A stretch of 64,000 nt of DNA from Notospermus geniculatus. Lineage: Eukaryota > Nemertea > Pilidiophora > Heteronemertea > Lineidae. The position numbers were made by a program, and so were the translations under genes. Under the pieces are notes generated by a model. That model had not been told where the DNA came from. It ran no database searches and saw nothing but the letters and a program-made list of their open reading frames with translations. Of this stretch, positions 35,007 through 45,352 are shown in pieces. Position 1 is the first letter of the stretch. The number at the start of each line of letters is the position of its first letter. The stretch spans positions 4,823 to 68,822 of the forward strand of contig NMRB01000858.1 in the NCBI GenBank assembly GCA_002633025.1, read 5' to 3'.

Positions 35007-36183
35007 GGCGCTGCGTCACGAGAAAGTTTTCTGGTGTTTTCTCTCAACGCTGAAACCAATGACACAAAGGAGTGTCCATCGATATGTGGTTCGCATGAGT
35101 TGCCCCACTCTCACATGCAGCAGCGCCTTAAAAGTCGTCTAGTCTTGCTGTTTCTTAAGCTAGGAATCCACTGCTGATTAGAGAGCTTTCGCTATCCCGT
35201 TCCGAGATCCGGTCCGCCGAGAACGATACCCGATCTCGTACCCGTTCTCGGAAACAGGAAAGTTCGTTTTCGCAATCCCGAACCGAGATATGACGTCAGT
35301 GACGTCGTCGACGTACAGGAGAACGCATGGCGCTGGCCTCGCCAACAGTGACGTGACGCTGCCCTTGTTGAGCATGTTGAGTCAATCATGCCAATCAACT
35401 GCAAAAATTTACACCGCAATGCACGCACTGCTGACCGTTCTACCCCAAATCAAATGATCACCACGAGCCATACACTTTTTTTTCACGTATCCAAACGAAA
35501 AGTAGGCCTAGTACCTGAATGGTGTCCCAAACATTGGCCATTTTTGCTGTGAAGTGGGCGTCTCTCGATCTCGGAAACCCCACCGAGAACCAAGCGCTGA
35601 ACGCCGGAGATCTGATCGAGAACGGGAAAACACTACCCAAGCAATGATGACGTCATACACAAAAATTGACCTGATTCCCGTTCTCGATCTCGGAATCGGG
35701 ATAGCGAAACCTCNGTTTCTAATGAAAAGGGCCCTCATAAAAAATACTGGGAATGCACAATACCCAGTTCCTATCCACAAAAGTTGAGATCAGTATCATG
35801 ATGTTTCTCTAAGACGTAACGTACATGTAACGGTCCAGTAGGAGCGGCCTAACATTAACCCCACCTGCGCAAAAAAGTCGGCCATCCCCATTCCAGTTAA
35901 TACCAGGTTATTCCATGTTTTATATGTTACGTTTCTTCGTTTCTGGTTTCGTTTCTTTGTTTCTGGTTTCGTTTCGTTTCTTATTTTACAAATACCCTGT
36001 AAAGGCGCTGCGTCACGTGAAAGTTTTCTGGTGTTTTCTCTCAATGCTGAAACCAATGACACAAAGGAGTGTCCATCGATAGGGGGGCCTATGTGGTTCG
36101 CATGAGTTGCCCCACTCTCACATGCAGCAGCGCCTTAAAAGTCGTCTAGTCTTGCTGTTTCTTAAGCTAGGAATCCACTGCTG
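34718..36183. repeat. Allelic segment assembled twice around the N at 35714
   Basis: 34718-35178 and 35715-36183 share order and sequence with point changes and a small GGGGGGCCT insertion near 36083. The N follows directly at the repeat of TTTCTAATGAAAAGGGCC. Confidence 0.82.
35182..35713. mobile_element. Foldback with GCTTTCGCTATCCCG ends (haplotype 1)
   Basis: GCTTTCGCTATCCCGTTCCG pairs with CGGAATCGGGATAGCGAAAC at the right. TCCCGTTCTCGATCTCGG words recur inside. It ends at the assembly join. Confidence 0.8.
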
Positions 36184-36381
36184 ATTTTCTGCTTTGCGAC
36201 TCGCTTTGCAACCTGCTACCTAGATTGGATACGACAGCAAGGAACTGATAGCCCAACGGTCGCCGACCTGAAATTGATCACATCTTCGCCATTGGTGGAA
36301 ATCACGTCCAGCTAGTCCACTACGGCGATCGAGTGCCCAGTTACGCAACCAGTTGCAAAGCAAGTCGCAAAGCAAAATCAG
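36184..36381. mobile_element. Foldback with TTCTGCTTTGCGACTCGC ends (haplotype 2)
   Basis: GCTTTGCGACTCGCTTTGCA pairs with TTGCAAAGCAAGTCGCAAAG. It occupies the same flank (ACTGCTGATT) as the different foldback on the other haplotype. Confidence 0.82.
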
Positions 36382-36450
36382 GTTGAAAACCACAGGTGGA
36401 TTCCCCACTTTAGGTGGGGTTGAGTATGAACTCAATAATTCTGCGGATGT

Positions 36451-36895
36451 AAAGCCTAGGTCACACTGTGGCGACTTTGGAGGGCGAATCCCCGCGAATT
36501 AGAATGAAATGGACCATGGACCATGTGCTCACACCTTTGGACATAATGTTATAATGACAGAGAGAGGTATGCTCATGGTCCATCGACCATTTCATTTTAG
36601 TTCGCGGTGATTCGCCCGCCTAAAGCCTAGTTTATACTTCGACGCACGACCATCGCTGGCGACCAACGCGCGATCTTGCGTTCGACGCCGAGCCCGTCGT
36701 GCGATTTGGTCGCCGTCCGATCGCGAGGCTGTAATTACTTCAGTCATTTCATAACGGGTCGCCGTCGCTAAAGTACGCTGGACTATGAATCAATTCCGCG
36801 AAGTCGGCGTCCAGATTTGGTCGTGCGTCGGACGCCGATGGTCTTGCGTCGAAGTATAAACTAGGCTTAAGTCGCCACAGTGTGACCTAGGCTTT
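36451..36895. mobile_element. Foldback (GCCTAGGTCACACTGTGGC) containing another foldback
   Basis: The outer ends AAAGCCTAGGTCACACTGTG and CACAGTGTGACCTAGGCTTT pair, as do GGGCGAATCC/GATTCGCCC arms. The inner element 36624-36868 (AGCCTAGTTTATACTTCGAC and its complement) lies between the last two outer arms, with TAA at both borders. Confidence 0.9.
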
Positions 36896-37112
36896 ATGTT
36901 GACATTTTGTCACCAAGGCTTTAGGTCTGGAATATACATGTACCAGCTTCAATTTCACCAGTCGTAGGCCTACGAGCAGGAAGTATCACTCCACAGGACC
37001 GTGCACCTGGAAGTACATGAAGTAAATGGATGTTTCGGCGGAGCTCCTGACGTGTGACATTGATAAACGCAGTTTCCATTGATTTGATCCACAACCTCGG
37101 GTAACTGTCAAC

Positions 37113-37780
37113 CAGGCCCAGTGAAGCTCAGTTTGTGGGGGTTTTCACGTGAAATCGGGGTTCATGCATGTGTACACAGCCAGGAAGAAAAAAACCAGGT
37201 TGGAAACGCAACCTCGACTCGCAACTTTGGGCAATGTTCTCACTAAAGCGGTTTTTCCACGGTACAATATTATTGCAAAATATGGGGCCCCAAATGGGTG
37301 TCATGTGCTTCTGGCATAATGGATGGAAGAAAGATTGACAATAATATTGCCTATTTTGATCCTCATATTGTGCAATAATATTGCACGTGGATAGACCGCT
37401 TTAGAAAAATTGAGAAATTTGACCAATCAGTGTTCATCTTACAAAGAGGCTATAGGAAAGGTGGTTTGGGTGGACATGGCGGCTGACAACTTTTTATCGT
37501 TTTGAAAAACAAGTTTTTCTCGGTTATATCTGATGGATTTCTGTTGAAAGGACGTTCAGAGTGGAGTACACATCGAGAGGATTCTAATGAGGTATAATAA
37601 ACCGGCTGGTATGGCGTTTTTCTAAGTGAAAACAATCAACCAAAGTTGCGAATCGAGCTGCTCGTTTCCGACCTGGTATTTTTTCTGTAATACTGTGTGT
37701 AGGTCTAGTGTGTCCCAGGTTTCTGAGTCACTGAAACCCCGATTTTACGTGAAACCCCCACAAATTGAACCTCATGGGCC
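37113..37780. mobile_element. Three-level nested foldback
   Basis: Level 1 arms: TTTGTGGGGGTTTTCACGTG and CACGTGAAATCGGGG counterparts (37113 and 37780 ends). Level 2: CCAGGTTGGAAACG with CGAGTCGCAACTTTG-like arms (about 37190-37680). Level 3: 37244-37402, with ends AAAGCGGTTTTTCCACG and CGTGGATAGACCGCTTT and central AATATTATTGCA words. Confidence 0.83.
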
Positions 37781-38436
37781 TGTGTTGTGAGTCATAGTAA
37801 TAGTAAGTAGGCCTATGTCATGTATGTGGAAATGGATTTTGTCCCCGTGGCACTTGTTGGGCTTTCCGCACTGTCAGCCTGGGTCTAAGTTCACAACGAG
37901 TTTGAATGACTCTTTCTTGTCAATATGGTGACCATCAAGACGTGACATGATCTAGGCCTACATGTAGTGGAGACATCGATGACGATCGGTGATCGAGAAC
38001 GCGAACAATCCAAGGACCCACGAACAGCATTCTGGCAAGGCCCACGATTCCCATGCATGGCATCCATCTTGATTGTGTGAACCAATCAGCGTGTTCGTTA
38101 CTTTGAGGTTTGGTAATTCGGATTATTCCGCCGGCGTTGGTTATATCTTCCGCTCATAGATGACAGACCATACTCACGCTTCCTATAAACCAGACACGTA
38201 GCCAAACCGCGGTGATGATTAATCATGTGTACAAACTCAAATGAGGAAATAAAGCTATCTTTGATTTATATAGGTATATTTGTCAGTTTTTCATAAGATA
38301 GGCTGCATTCCATACAATGTACATGAAAATGTACATGTATAATGTGTAGGCGTTCATCTCATCTACAGTAATAAATCTATACTCGACTACAAATACCTAT
38401 TGTGTACAACCACCGAAAACTACTTTATCCCGGGCT

Positions 38437-38442
38437 TTTATT
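38437..38442 (-). terminator. Candidate AATAAA polyadenylation signal of the globin gene
   Basis: The minus strand reads AATAAA here, about 270 nt past the globin stop. It is the nearest plausible signal I noticed, but no transcript evidence is available. Confidence 0.4.
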
Positions 38443-38576
38443 ATTCAAGGCTAATTTACCATCAACGATTTATGTTCTTGTTTTGATGACAGTCTGGAAA
38501 CATCGCTGGTAATTATAATTTTACCATATTGAAGCATTCAGCACAGTGCTGGACCCGATCAGGCGATGACGAAATT

Positions 38577-38694
38577 CCAGGGGCAGAATGCACAAAACAT
38601 CGTAATTAAGTGTAAAATTTCCCTTAAACTATTGTTCCAAACAAAAGATAAGGAAAATTTTACACTTAAGATGTTTTGTGCTTACGGCCCCTGG
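38577..38694. repeat. 118-bp hairpin in the globin 3' UTR
   Basis: The arms begin CCAGGGGCAGAATGCACAAA and return as TTTGTGCTTACGGCCCCTGG. In the minus-strand transcript the hairpin starts 17 nt after the stop codon and precedes the candidate poly(A) signal. It matches the architecture of the other ~110-bp hairpins in this window. Confidence 0.8.
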
Positions 38695-38711
38695 TCTTGT
38701 TCAACTTCGAA

Positions 38712-38855
38712 TTATTTTCCCAGTTTTTCTTTCTGGCCGTCGACCATGACAGCGCACACTGTATTCAACGTGGTCTCCCAGGCTGACACCATCTCGTCAT
38801 TCATGTCCGCTCCTAAGATCGCTTTCATTGTTGCAATCATAGTAGGAGTCAACGC
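38712..38855 (-). CDS. Globin exon 3 (helices G-H)
   Basis: Acceptor is CCCATTTCAG; phase 0. It begins ALTPTMIATMKAILGADM and ends VDGQKEKLGK with TAA at 38714-38712. Alignment to myoglobin puts the junction before the residue equivalent to Phe106, which is position G7.0. Confidence 0.9.
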   Translation of the reverse strand, partial: ALTPTMIATMKAILGADMNDEMVSAWETTLNTVCAVMVDGQKEKLGK

Positions 38856-41800
38856 CTGAAATGGGAAGTTATATATCATCAAACGTTATACAAACTTAGG
38901 GCCGTATGCACCAAACTTCAGGGCCCAGTTTCACAAAGAATCTTAAGTCTAAAGTTTGACTTAAGTCATCATGTGACCAGGTCTCAGCAAATCAGATAGC
39001 TTCATTTCAGACTTAGGTTTTTTCTTAGACTTAAGATTCTTTGTGCAACTGGGCCCAGGTTTGCCAGGGCATGATGTGAAGTTGTGGCTCAACCTAGAGT
39101 TCAAGATAAGGCCACATAAAAAAAAAATGGTGAGCGTCCTTTTTAGCTCACCTCTGTGAGGTGAGCTTCTCCCATGGTGTGTCGTCCGTCGTCCGTCGTC
39201 GTCCGTCGTCGTTAACAGGGGTGGCACGTTTCTAAACCGCTTGGGTTACAAACTTGAAATTTGGTGTACAGGTACCCTATGGTAAAAACTATCTCTGGAC
39301 CGAAACTTAGCGCTGCTGCTTGTACACTCTGGCCTGTAGGGGGCGCTTTGTGAAAACNNNNNNNNNNNNNNNNNNNNNNNNNNNNNNNNNNNNNNNNNNN
39401 NNNNNNNNNNNNNNNNNNNNNNNNNNNNNNNNNNNNNNNNNNNNNNNNNNNNNNNNNNNNNNNNNNNNNNNNNNNNNNNNNNNNNNNNNNNNNNNNNNNN
39501 NNNNNNNNNNNNNNNNNNNNNNNNNNNNNNNNNNNNNNNNNNNNNNNNNNNNNNNNNNNNNNNNNNNNNNNNNNNNNNNNNNNNNNNNNNNNNNNNNNNN
39601 NNNNNNNNNNNNNNNNNNNNNNNNNNNNNNNNNNNNNNNCTAGGCAAAACTCGGGGACGACCTCTGTTGGTGAACTCTACAACTAAACCATGTCACCAAA
39701 AACTTACCGCCATTTCCTTATCCCCGACGTTGTAATTGAGGTGCCGTGCTCCTAAAGCCTTCAGAATCGGCACGAGTGTATCCAGATCATCCAATTTCGA
39801 GATGGCACCGTCGATGGCTTTCGCTGTCAACCTGACCTGCTGCTGGAGCGCAGTGTCCTCGGCTGTAGCCGTTGTTAACTTTTTGAACAATGGCCGGTAT
39901 TGCGGGTAATCATCGAAAAGCCTGAAAAAGAACGTCCCGTAAAGTCGAAAGCTGCTTTTCCACGAGGCGTTTGCGGACGCGGTTTCGGTGGCGGGAGGGG
40001 GTGCGAGTGAAACAGCTAAAGGGAAATACGTTGGATCGATTTTTTCCACCCGCGCCCGCCTCCTCTTCCGCGCCCGCAAACGCCTCGTGGAAAAGCAGCT
40101 TAACCCAATCTAGCCGTGGAGCAATGGAATGCGGAAGTAATGAACCTGAACGCGGTGGTTGACCACACAGTTTTAATCACTACATTCACTTGTGAGATTG
40201 TGAACAGCCTATTGGCTCCTTGTATAATGTACATAAATTGACGCCAGTCATGCGGACTGCTTTCGCAGATTATTAAAACCGCAAATACATGTCGCATTTC
40301 CATCTTCCGCATTCCATTGCTCCACGGCTAGATTGGGTTAGACTTTACCAAGCAAAAGAAATATCGGTTGTCAAACATCCAAGCAAAAGAAATATCGGTT
40401 GTCAAACATGGAATTGTTCTTTGATTTTTTTCTTAGGGGTGATGGGCGATAGTCACTGCTGCTGCAGAGCGACAAGCCCGTTGTTTTGCACGTGGAGTCA
40501 AGTCGGAAGTCGGAATTGCCGGTGTGACAGGAATCTACGTCCCCCATAAAGTTCGGTTTTATTGTTCAACGAAAGGGAAGATTTTTATTGTTCAACGAAA
40601 GGGATTAGGTAAGAGAGATTTTTATTGTTCAACGAAAGGGATTAGATAAGAGAGATTGTTATTGTTCAACGAAAGGGATTAGGTAAGAGAGATTTTTATC
40701 GTTCAACGAAAGGGATTATGTAAGAGAGATTTTTATTGATCAACGAAAGGGATTAGGTAAGAGAGATTTTTATTGTTCAACGAAAGGGATTAGGTAAGAG
40801 AGATTTTTATTGTTCAACGAGGGATTGGGGTCCTGGATAGCACATTATTATATCTAGGATTTGCATTCCTCCAACTCCCATTTTTCACATCCGGGTGTAT
40901 ATGGCAGATAACTGCGATGATACGCAAAAATGCTCAAATAGAGTTCACATAGAGGTATACGATCATGCCGGTTGACAAAGGCTTCACAAAGGGTTGCAGC
41001 CGTGAAGCCATTCTTGAGTGTTAAAAACAAAACCTAGCAAGTCACATTTTTATCAATTTTGAGAAATATGCTTTAGAAGATGTGACCAAGCCTAGTGAGT
41101 CCAAAAATGGTATCAACTCATATTTGACCAAAATGTGACTTGCTAGGTTTTGCCTTAACACTCAAGCATTGTTAACCGGCGTGTTCGTATACCGTATACC
41201 TCTATGTGATCGTGAACTCAGCCTGAGCGAACGAAGAAGACACAGTGCTATAACATATAGGCTATTATTTTGCTTATAAAGGAGAAATCAAAGTACTAGT
41301 ATTATCGACGTCTTTGTCTTGGACAGCATGAAGGAGAATATGGGTTTAACTAAGTGTAAACCAAAGTTAAAGAGAACATTTCGATCAGGAGGTTATTGGG
41401 GGTCACTTGGTCTGTTGTTATAAAAATTACACTATCATTTGTATAATATCAGTAATATATTTCTTGTAACATTCGTTCATCTCCATTCTAAAATGGCCGA
41501 TCATTAAACGATGAACATTGGTGTAATGTGCATTCATAATGCCTCAATGAGCTCTCCACGTAGCAAATCCAGAATATTTGCAAATCCCCTCTGTTGACGT
41601 TCAAAGGTCTGGAAGATTTTACTTGAAAATCTAGGTGCAGGCCCCCCGGCATGCGGCTCGAATGTACCGACCGACATGCAAGTCTCTATTGAGCACGCTT
41701 CTGAAACGAGGAAATTTTCTCATGCACAGCTTGTGGTCGGCCTAATTGGTATTTTAACAATGGGTATAGGTCTGGACTCGAGGGGGTGGGGACTGAGGGG

Positions 41801-42384
41801 CTTCGTCTCGATAATTGGTATACCGGTACTTTTTTCGGTGAATTTTATAGAACATAAGATTAAGAAAGCATGTCGTAACATACATGCATTCTGCTTTTTT
41901 CTTTGTCGAGAAAACTACATAGACTACTTTTCGTCTTCTGCACGTTCTGGAACCCGAGTCGCACCAGGCAAAATACACCTGATATCTTGAATATTTCAAT
42001 AACAACTGCGCTTAATTCTGACAAGGTTTGTTGCATCTTGGTCATATTTCTGCGTCAAAATTTCGGAAATTTCGAAATATCAAAATTATGCAATAGCTCA
42101 TCAGAAAAAAACCCTCAAAAATCAAAATTTTTATCATGTAATTTTATTTTGATTTTCATAGTAGGTCTGCTAGAATGGAACTTTCTGAGGATTTTGGTCC
42201 TTGTTTCATCAAAATCTGCCGACGCCGAGCGGTCATGACCGGCCAATTCGAAATTCTTGTTTGACAAGAACGTGAGAAAGTAGGCCTATACTTACCTGAG
42301 GTAGAATGCAAGTACAAGGCCATTTTGGTCGACCTTACCCCAACTTGCCCGCACCAGGCCCTTCTGTGCATCAGTCAGTCCCAT
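38712..42384 (-). CDS. Globin, three exons, 148 aa, complete
   Basis: Exons 42384-42296, 39921-39708 and 38855-38712 join to 447 nt with TAA. The protein starts MGLTDAQKGLVRASWGKV, as many globins do, with Trp A12 at residue 15. Phe CD1 is residue 42 (six after Pro36), and the proximal His F8 is His90 in LGARHLNYNV. The distal E7 position, 32 residues before F8 as in neuroglobin, is Gln58 instead of His. Helices G and H follow (MIATMKAILGADMNDEMVSA). Introns fall at B12.2 (phase 2) and G7.0 (phase 0), the two ancestral globin positions. The product should bind heme in the cytosol; storage, transport, sensing or redox roles cannot be separated. An acceptor (CAACACAG) lies just before the ATG, so a 5' UTR exon is likely upstream. 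No signal peptide is visible. Confidence 0.92.
38921..39057. mobile_element. Short hairpin MITE, GGGCCCAGTTTCACAAAG type (globin intron 2)
   Basis: GGGCCCAGTTTCACAAAGAA pairs with TTCTTTGTGCAACTGGGCCC. The inner AATCTTAAGTCTAA arms are also paired. It sits inside a larger CCGTATGCACCAAAC foldback remnant. Confidence 0.88.
39144..39357 (+). repeat. GTGAGC / GTCCGTCGTCGTCC dispersed repeat (globin intron 2)
   Basis: AGCTCACCTCTGTGAGGTGA, then GTCGTCCGTCGTCCGTCGTC and TTGAAATTTGGTGTACAGG. Same order as 14704-15150. Confidence 0.7.
39358..39639. other. Assembly gap (N run) inside globin intron 2
   Basis: 282 N. The flanking exons are complete, so the globin coding sequence is unaffected. Confidence 0.98.
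39708..39921 (-). CDS. Globin exon 2 (helices C-F)
   Basis: Acceptor is TTCTTTTTCAG at 39932-39922; donor is GTAAGT at 39707-39702. It encodes LFDDYPQYRPLFKKL (C helix and CD1 Phe), ALQQQVRLTAKAID (E helix, Gln at E7) and ALGARHLNYNV (F helix, proximal His). Intron 2, which follows, contains the 282-base N gap. Confidence 0.92.
39948..40340. mobile_element. Two abutting foldbacks in globin intron 1
   Basis: 39948-40101: AAGCTGCTTTTCCACGAGGC pairs with GCCTCGTGGAAAAGCAGCTT. 40101-40340: TAACCCAATCTAGCCGTGGA and GCAATGGAATGCGG pair exactly with the right end. Confidence 0.9.
40352..40830. repeat. Minisatellites: 32-bp unit x2, then 37-bp unit x7
   Basis: AAGCAAAAGAAATATCGGTT units at 40352-40412. 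GATTTTTATTGTTCAACG... GGGATTAGGTAAGAGA units from about 40566 to 40830. All are in globin intron 1. Confidence 0.9.
40950..41222. repeat. Foldback (GAGTTCACATAGAGGTATAC) in globin intron 1
   Basis: The ends pair, and inside them AAAACCTAGCAAGTCACATT pairs with AATGTGACTTGCTAGGTTTT. Confidence 0.88.
42296..42384 (-). CDS. Globin exon 1 (helices A-B)
   Basis: It encodes MGLTDAQKGLVRASWGKVDQ and on to LAFYL, then splits an Arg codon at donor GTAAGTATA (phase 2, position B12.2). The ATG is chosen because the sequence before it is a splice acceptor and the globin N terminus matches the family without extension. Confidence 0.9.
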
Positions 42385-42635
42385 TATACTGTGTTGACGT
42401 TCCCAAGGAAATCTGTTGTCAAATAGATATACCGGTTATATACGGTATAGTCAAACATGCCAAAAGGCGGTGTGCCACCAAAAATGTTGGGTGTGGTGTG
42501 TCGCAGCGCTACGTCGTGACGTAGTTCGCCGGTTCATTATTGAGGAAAGGAGTGGTTAATGAGATGATATACACATGAAACCACTTTTCAAACAAATAAA
42601 AAACAAGCTGCTTTTTATTTCATTGATTCTCAAAC

Positions 42636-42699
42636 AAATCAATGAAATGACAAGCCTTTCGGCGACATGTCGCCGAAAGGCTTGTCATTTCATTGATTT
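42636..42699. repeat. Perfect 64-bp palindrome without spacer
   Basis: Centre between 42667 and 42668 (GGCGACATGTCGCC). Every base from 42636 to 42699 pairs, including ATCAATGAAATGACAAGCC and its complement. Confidence 0.95.
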
Positions 42700-42784
42700 C
42701 ATTGATGGTTCACTGGAGGTTGTGACAGGCAGGAGACTCGGTTACAAGTTCATGACCCAGGTACGAGTCGACCTGTGACTTTAT

Positions 42785-42913
42785 TCACAAAGCCCCCGTA
42801 ACTTTAAGGGTACGCAAATCCTTTGTCAGGCTGATAGTGAACAATAGGTTGTCCGCAAAAGGACAATAGTTTGCGCACTCCCGTAAGTTACGGGAGCTTC
42901 GTGAATAAGGTCC
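42785..42913. mobile_element. Short foldback with CACAAAGC...CCGTAACTTAA-type arms
   Basis: TTCACAAAGCCCCCGTAACT pairs imperfectly with AGTTACGGGAGCTTCGTGAA, and GCGCA/TGCGT arms sit inside. Confidence 0.7.
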
Positions 42914-43475
42914 CAGGTTACGAGTTGACCTGTTACCGTTTCCGGCCTACTCCATACCAATCTCCATCCAAGCAGGCATCTATCGTAACACCTCTGCACA
43001 CCAGCTACCGTAGCCTCGCAGTAGATGCAAACTTTTCTCTCAAATGATGACAAATACTTGTTATTTCGGTGTGATCAACGAAAGGAACCTTTGTTATCAA
43101 TTGTATATTTTCATATTTAGGTATCAAAGGAATTCTATTCCTTTTTCACGAGTTAGAGCGGAACAGCCAAAAAATAGCCTCTTCAAGCTCTGAAATTTCT
43201 AATATCTAAAAAAATAGGCGAAAATATTTACCAAATACCGCGCAGACACGCATTTATAATACAAAAATCATCCCCTCCAAATTTCACCTCGAAAGGTTGA
43301 ACCGTGGCTGAGAAAATCCGCGAACATAAACCGTGAAAGAAAATCAAGAATGAAATGGTCGTTCTAGTGAACCCAAAAAGCAGCTTCTTTTTTCAGCGTC
43401 AGAAACGCCAAGATGGGCCTAGTGTGAATCGACTCTACTTCTCTACGTGCATGAATCAGGAAAAAGCAACCTTAC

Positions 43476-43504
43476 CGTTTTGGTCGAGAATTGCGACTGT
43501 GATC
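43476..43504 (-). CDS. Possible 29-nt exon with an EF-loop start
   Basis: On the minus strand GTCAATCCAG precedes 29 bases followed by GTAAGG. One frame reads ITVAILDQNG and leaves in phase 1, the same way other EF exons here break inside D-x-N-G. However, its entry phase does not match the end of exon B, so an extra exon would be needed. It is only a candidate. Confidence 0.2.
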
Positions 43505-43908
43505 CTGGATTGACTCTGTCAAATTGCTGACCTCAAAATGGCTAATGGTTATTATTTATTGGTCTGCCTAGTGAATCGGAGTGAACTCTGTGATCAGGTG
43601 AATTGATGTCACTGCTCAAAGCTGGACCAGAATATTCTTGCACCGACAGTGTCCAGCTCTTTCAGATTGGAAAAAAGCGATATATAGGCCAACTAAAGCG
43701 CAGCCCACAGCTGATTCGGGGCACGATCTAATATGGCACCCTGTGGCCTTATATTGTCCGTTTTCCTTTAAACTCTTATAACTGAGTGATATATATTGTC
43801 GACTACTGGAAATCAACCAAAATCACGCGATATCCCCGCAGGGTCACTCTCTGGACTGTGAAATGACCATTTTATCGCGATTTTGTTGTTGATTCGCGCC
43901 GGTGGAAT

Positions 43909-44224
43909 TAGTCTCGCGCAACCAGCCCCTCGGTCATACTCCGAGGTCGCCAGACCGAGGGTCTGGCACGGAACGCAATTCTCATTGAATTTTCTTATTC
44001 CGAAAATTCAAAATAAGGGGAGCTTCGCTGATTGGCTAGTCACTACCAATGTATTATGCGTGCGTGCAGTGCAGTGCAGTGTAGCTGTGTTCTACGTCAT
44101 CAGTCATCGCGTAGATTGTCCGCCATGATGGTTTTACAACATTACAAGTCAAAGTAACCATACGGACCAGACTCTAAAATTGGAAATTTATTGGAAATTG
44201 CAAGAGTCTGGTGGCACGAGACTA
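43909..44224. mobile_element. Mutator-like MITE with 9-bp target duplication, copy 2
   Basis: The ends are TAGTCTCGCGC and GCACGAGACTA. CGGTGGAAT flanks both sides (43900-43908 and 44225-44233). It is reversed relative to copy 1 at 7140 and about 130 bp shorter inside. Confidence 0.88.
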
Positions 44225-44235
44225 CGGTGGAATGA

Positions 44236-44735
44236 GAGTTGTGAGTTTCGCAAAGCTCCCGAAGCGCCAACGCGAACGCCGAACCCATTGTTCGATGCAC
44301 GAAGACAGCACCGAACAAAAGAATAGACGTTCGCGTTGGCGTTTCGGGGTCTTTGCGACAACTCTATGGTATACCTATTTATTAGCACGGATATTTGAAA
44401 AAATGTTGTTTTCGAACAAAGAAAAGGCTGTACACAAAGTTACAATTCACTTTAGGTTCGATAGCAAACCGTTAAAGAAGTACATGTATACCAAAATATT
44501 TCCTATCGGCTAGATTTTTGAGTCACCGTATAAAATGAAACCAAACATTATAGAATTTTCGCACAGCCCCCGAAATGCCCACGCGAACGTCTATCCTTTT
44601 GTTCGGTACTCTCTTCGTGGCATCGAACAATAGCTTTGGCGTTCGCGTTGGCGTTCCGGGGGCTTTGCGAAAATTAGAGAGTTTTCGCAAAACCCCCGAA
44701 ACGCCGACGCGAACGTCTATCCTATCTGCTGAGCA
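44236..44735. repeat. GC-rich hairpin family CGAAACGCCAACGCGAACG, copies 1-3
   Basis: Copies at about 44236-44366, 44556-44678 and 44680-44735 (half). Each pairs TTTCGCAAAGCYCCCGAAAC with GTTTCGGGGGCTTTGCGAAA around a TTGTTCGRTGC centre. Confidence 0.85.
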
Positions 44736-44792
44736 AAACGGTCTCGAATGACTTTTTGCTCAGCAGATAGCTCCAGTGTGCGGCAGGCGTTA

Positions 44793-44927
44793 AGGCCTGC
44801 TTTCCATTGGAACGTTTCGGCGAGCGGAAATGCTCGAAAGCATTGTTTGTTTCCGCTTTGTTGGTCGCGGCGCGGAAAAAGACAGCGTTTCCGCGCACGG
44901 AAACGCGCCAATGGAAAGCAGGCCTAA
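44793..44927. repeat. Foldback AGGCCTGCTTTCCATTGG
   Basis: AGGCCTGCTTTCCATTGGAA pairs with CCAATGGAAAGCAGGCCT at the right; the arms of CGAGCGGAAATGC also pair. A half copy of the AAGCAGC foldback of 39948 follows at 44926-44995. Confidence 0.83.
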
Positions 44928-45352
44928 GGGAAATACGTTGGATCGATTTTTTCCGCCCGCGCCCGCAAACGCCTCGTGGAAAAGCAGCCGTCGTGGAAAC
45001 AGGCCTTTAATCGGCGTGTCTCGCATACATAATCGTAGATTCCTGATGTACACAAAGCATTTTTCCAGTAATAACTTTTAGTAATACATGTAGAAGTTTA
45101 TGACCAAAAAAATATGAAGTCCCGGAGTTGTTGTCTATTCATGACTGTTGAAGGTCCCAGGCTGTTTCGGGCCATGACAAAGTCGTAATCAATTCATGAC
45201 CTGGTTAAAAGTATTGAATGAGGTTAGGGTAATCAATCCTCAGAGTTAATTGTGTACTAAAAATTTATAATCCCGCTGTACACGTTCACAACTAGATTTC
45301 TGTTTGGTAAGAAAAATAGAACATGTCCTATAACCGAAAATTTTTCTTCTAA

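Noticed and set aside
6484-40830. CRISPR arrays among the tandem repeats
   Set aside because: Repeats are head-to-tail without unique spacers, and the DNA is clearly eukaryotic.
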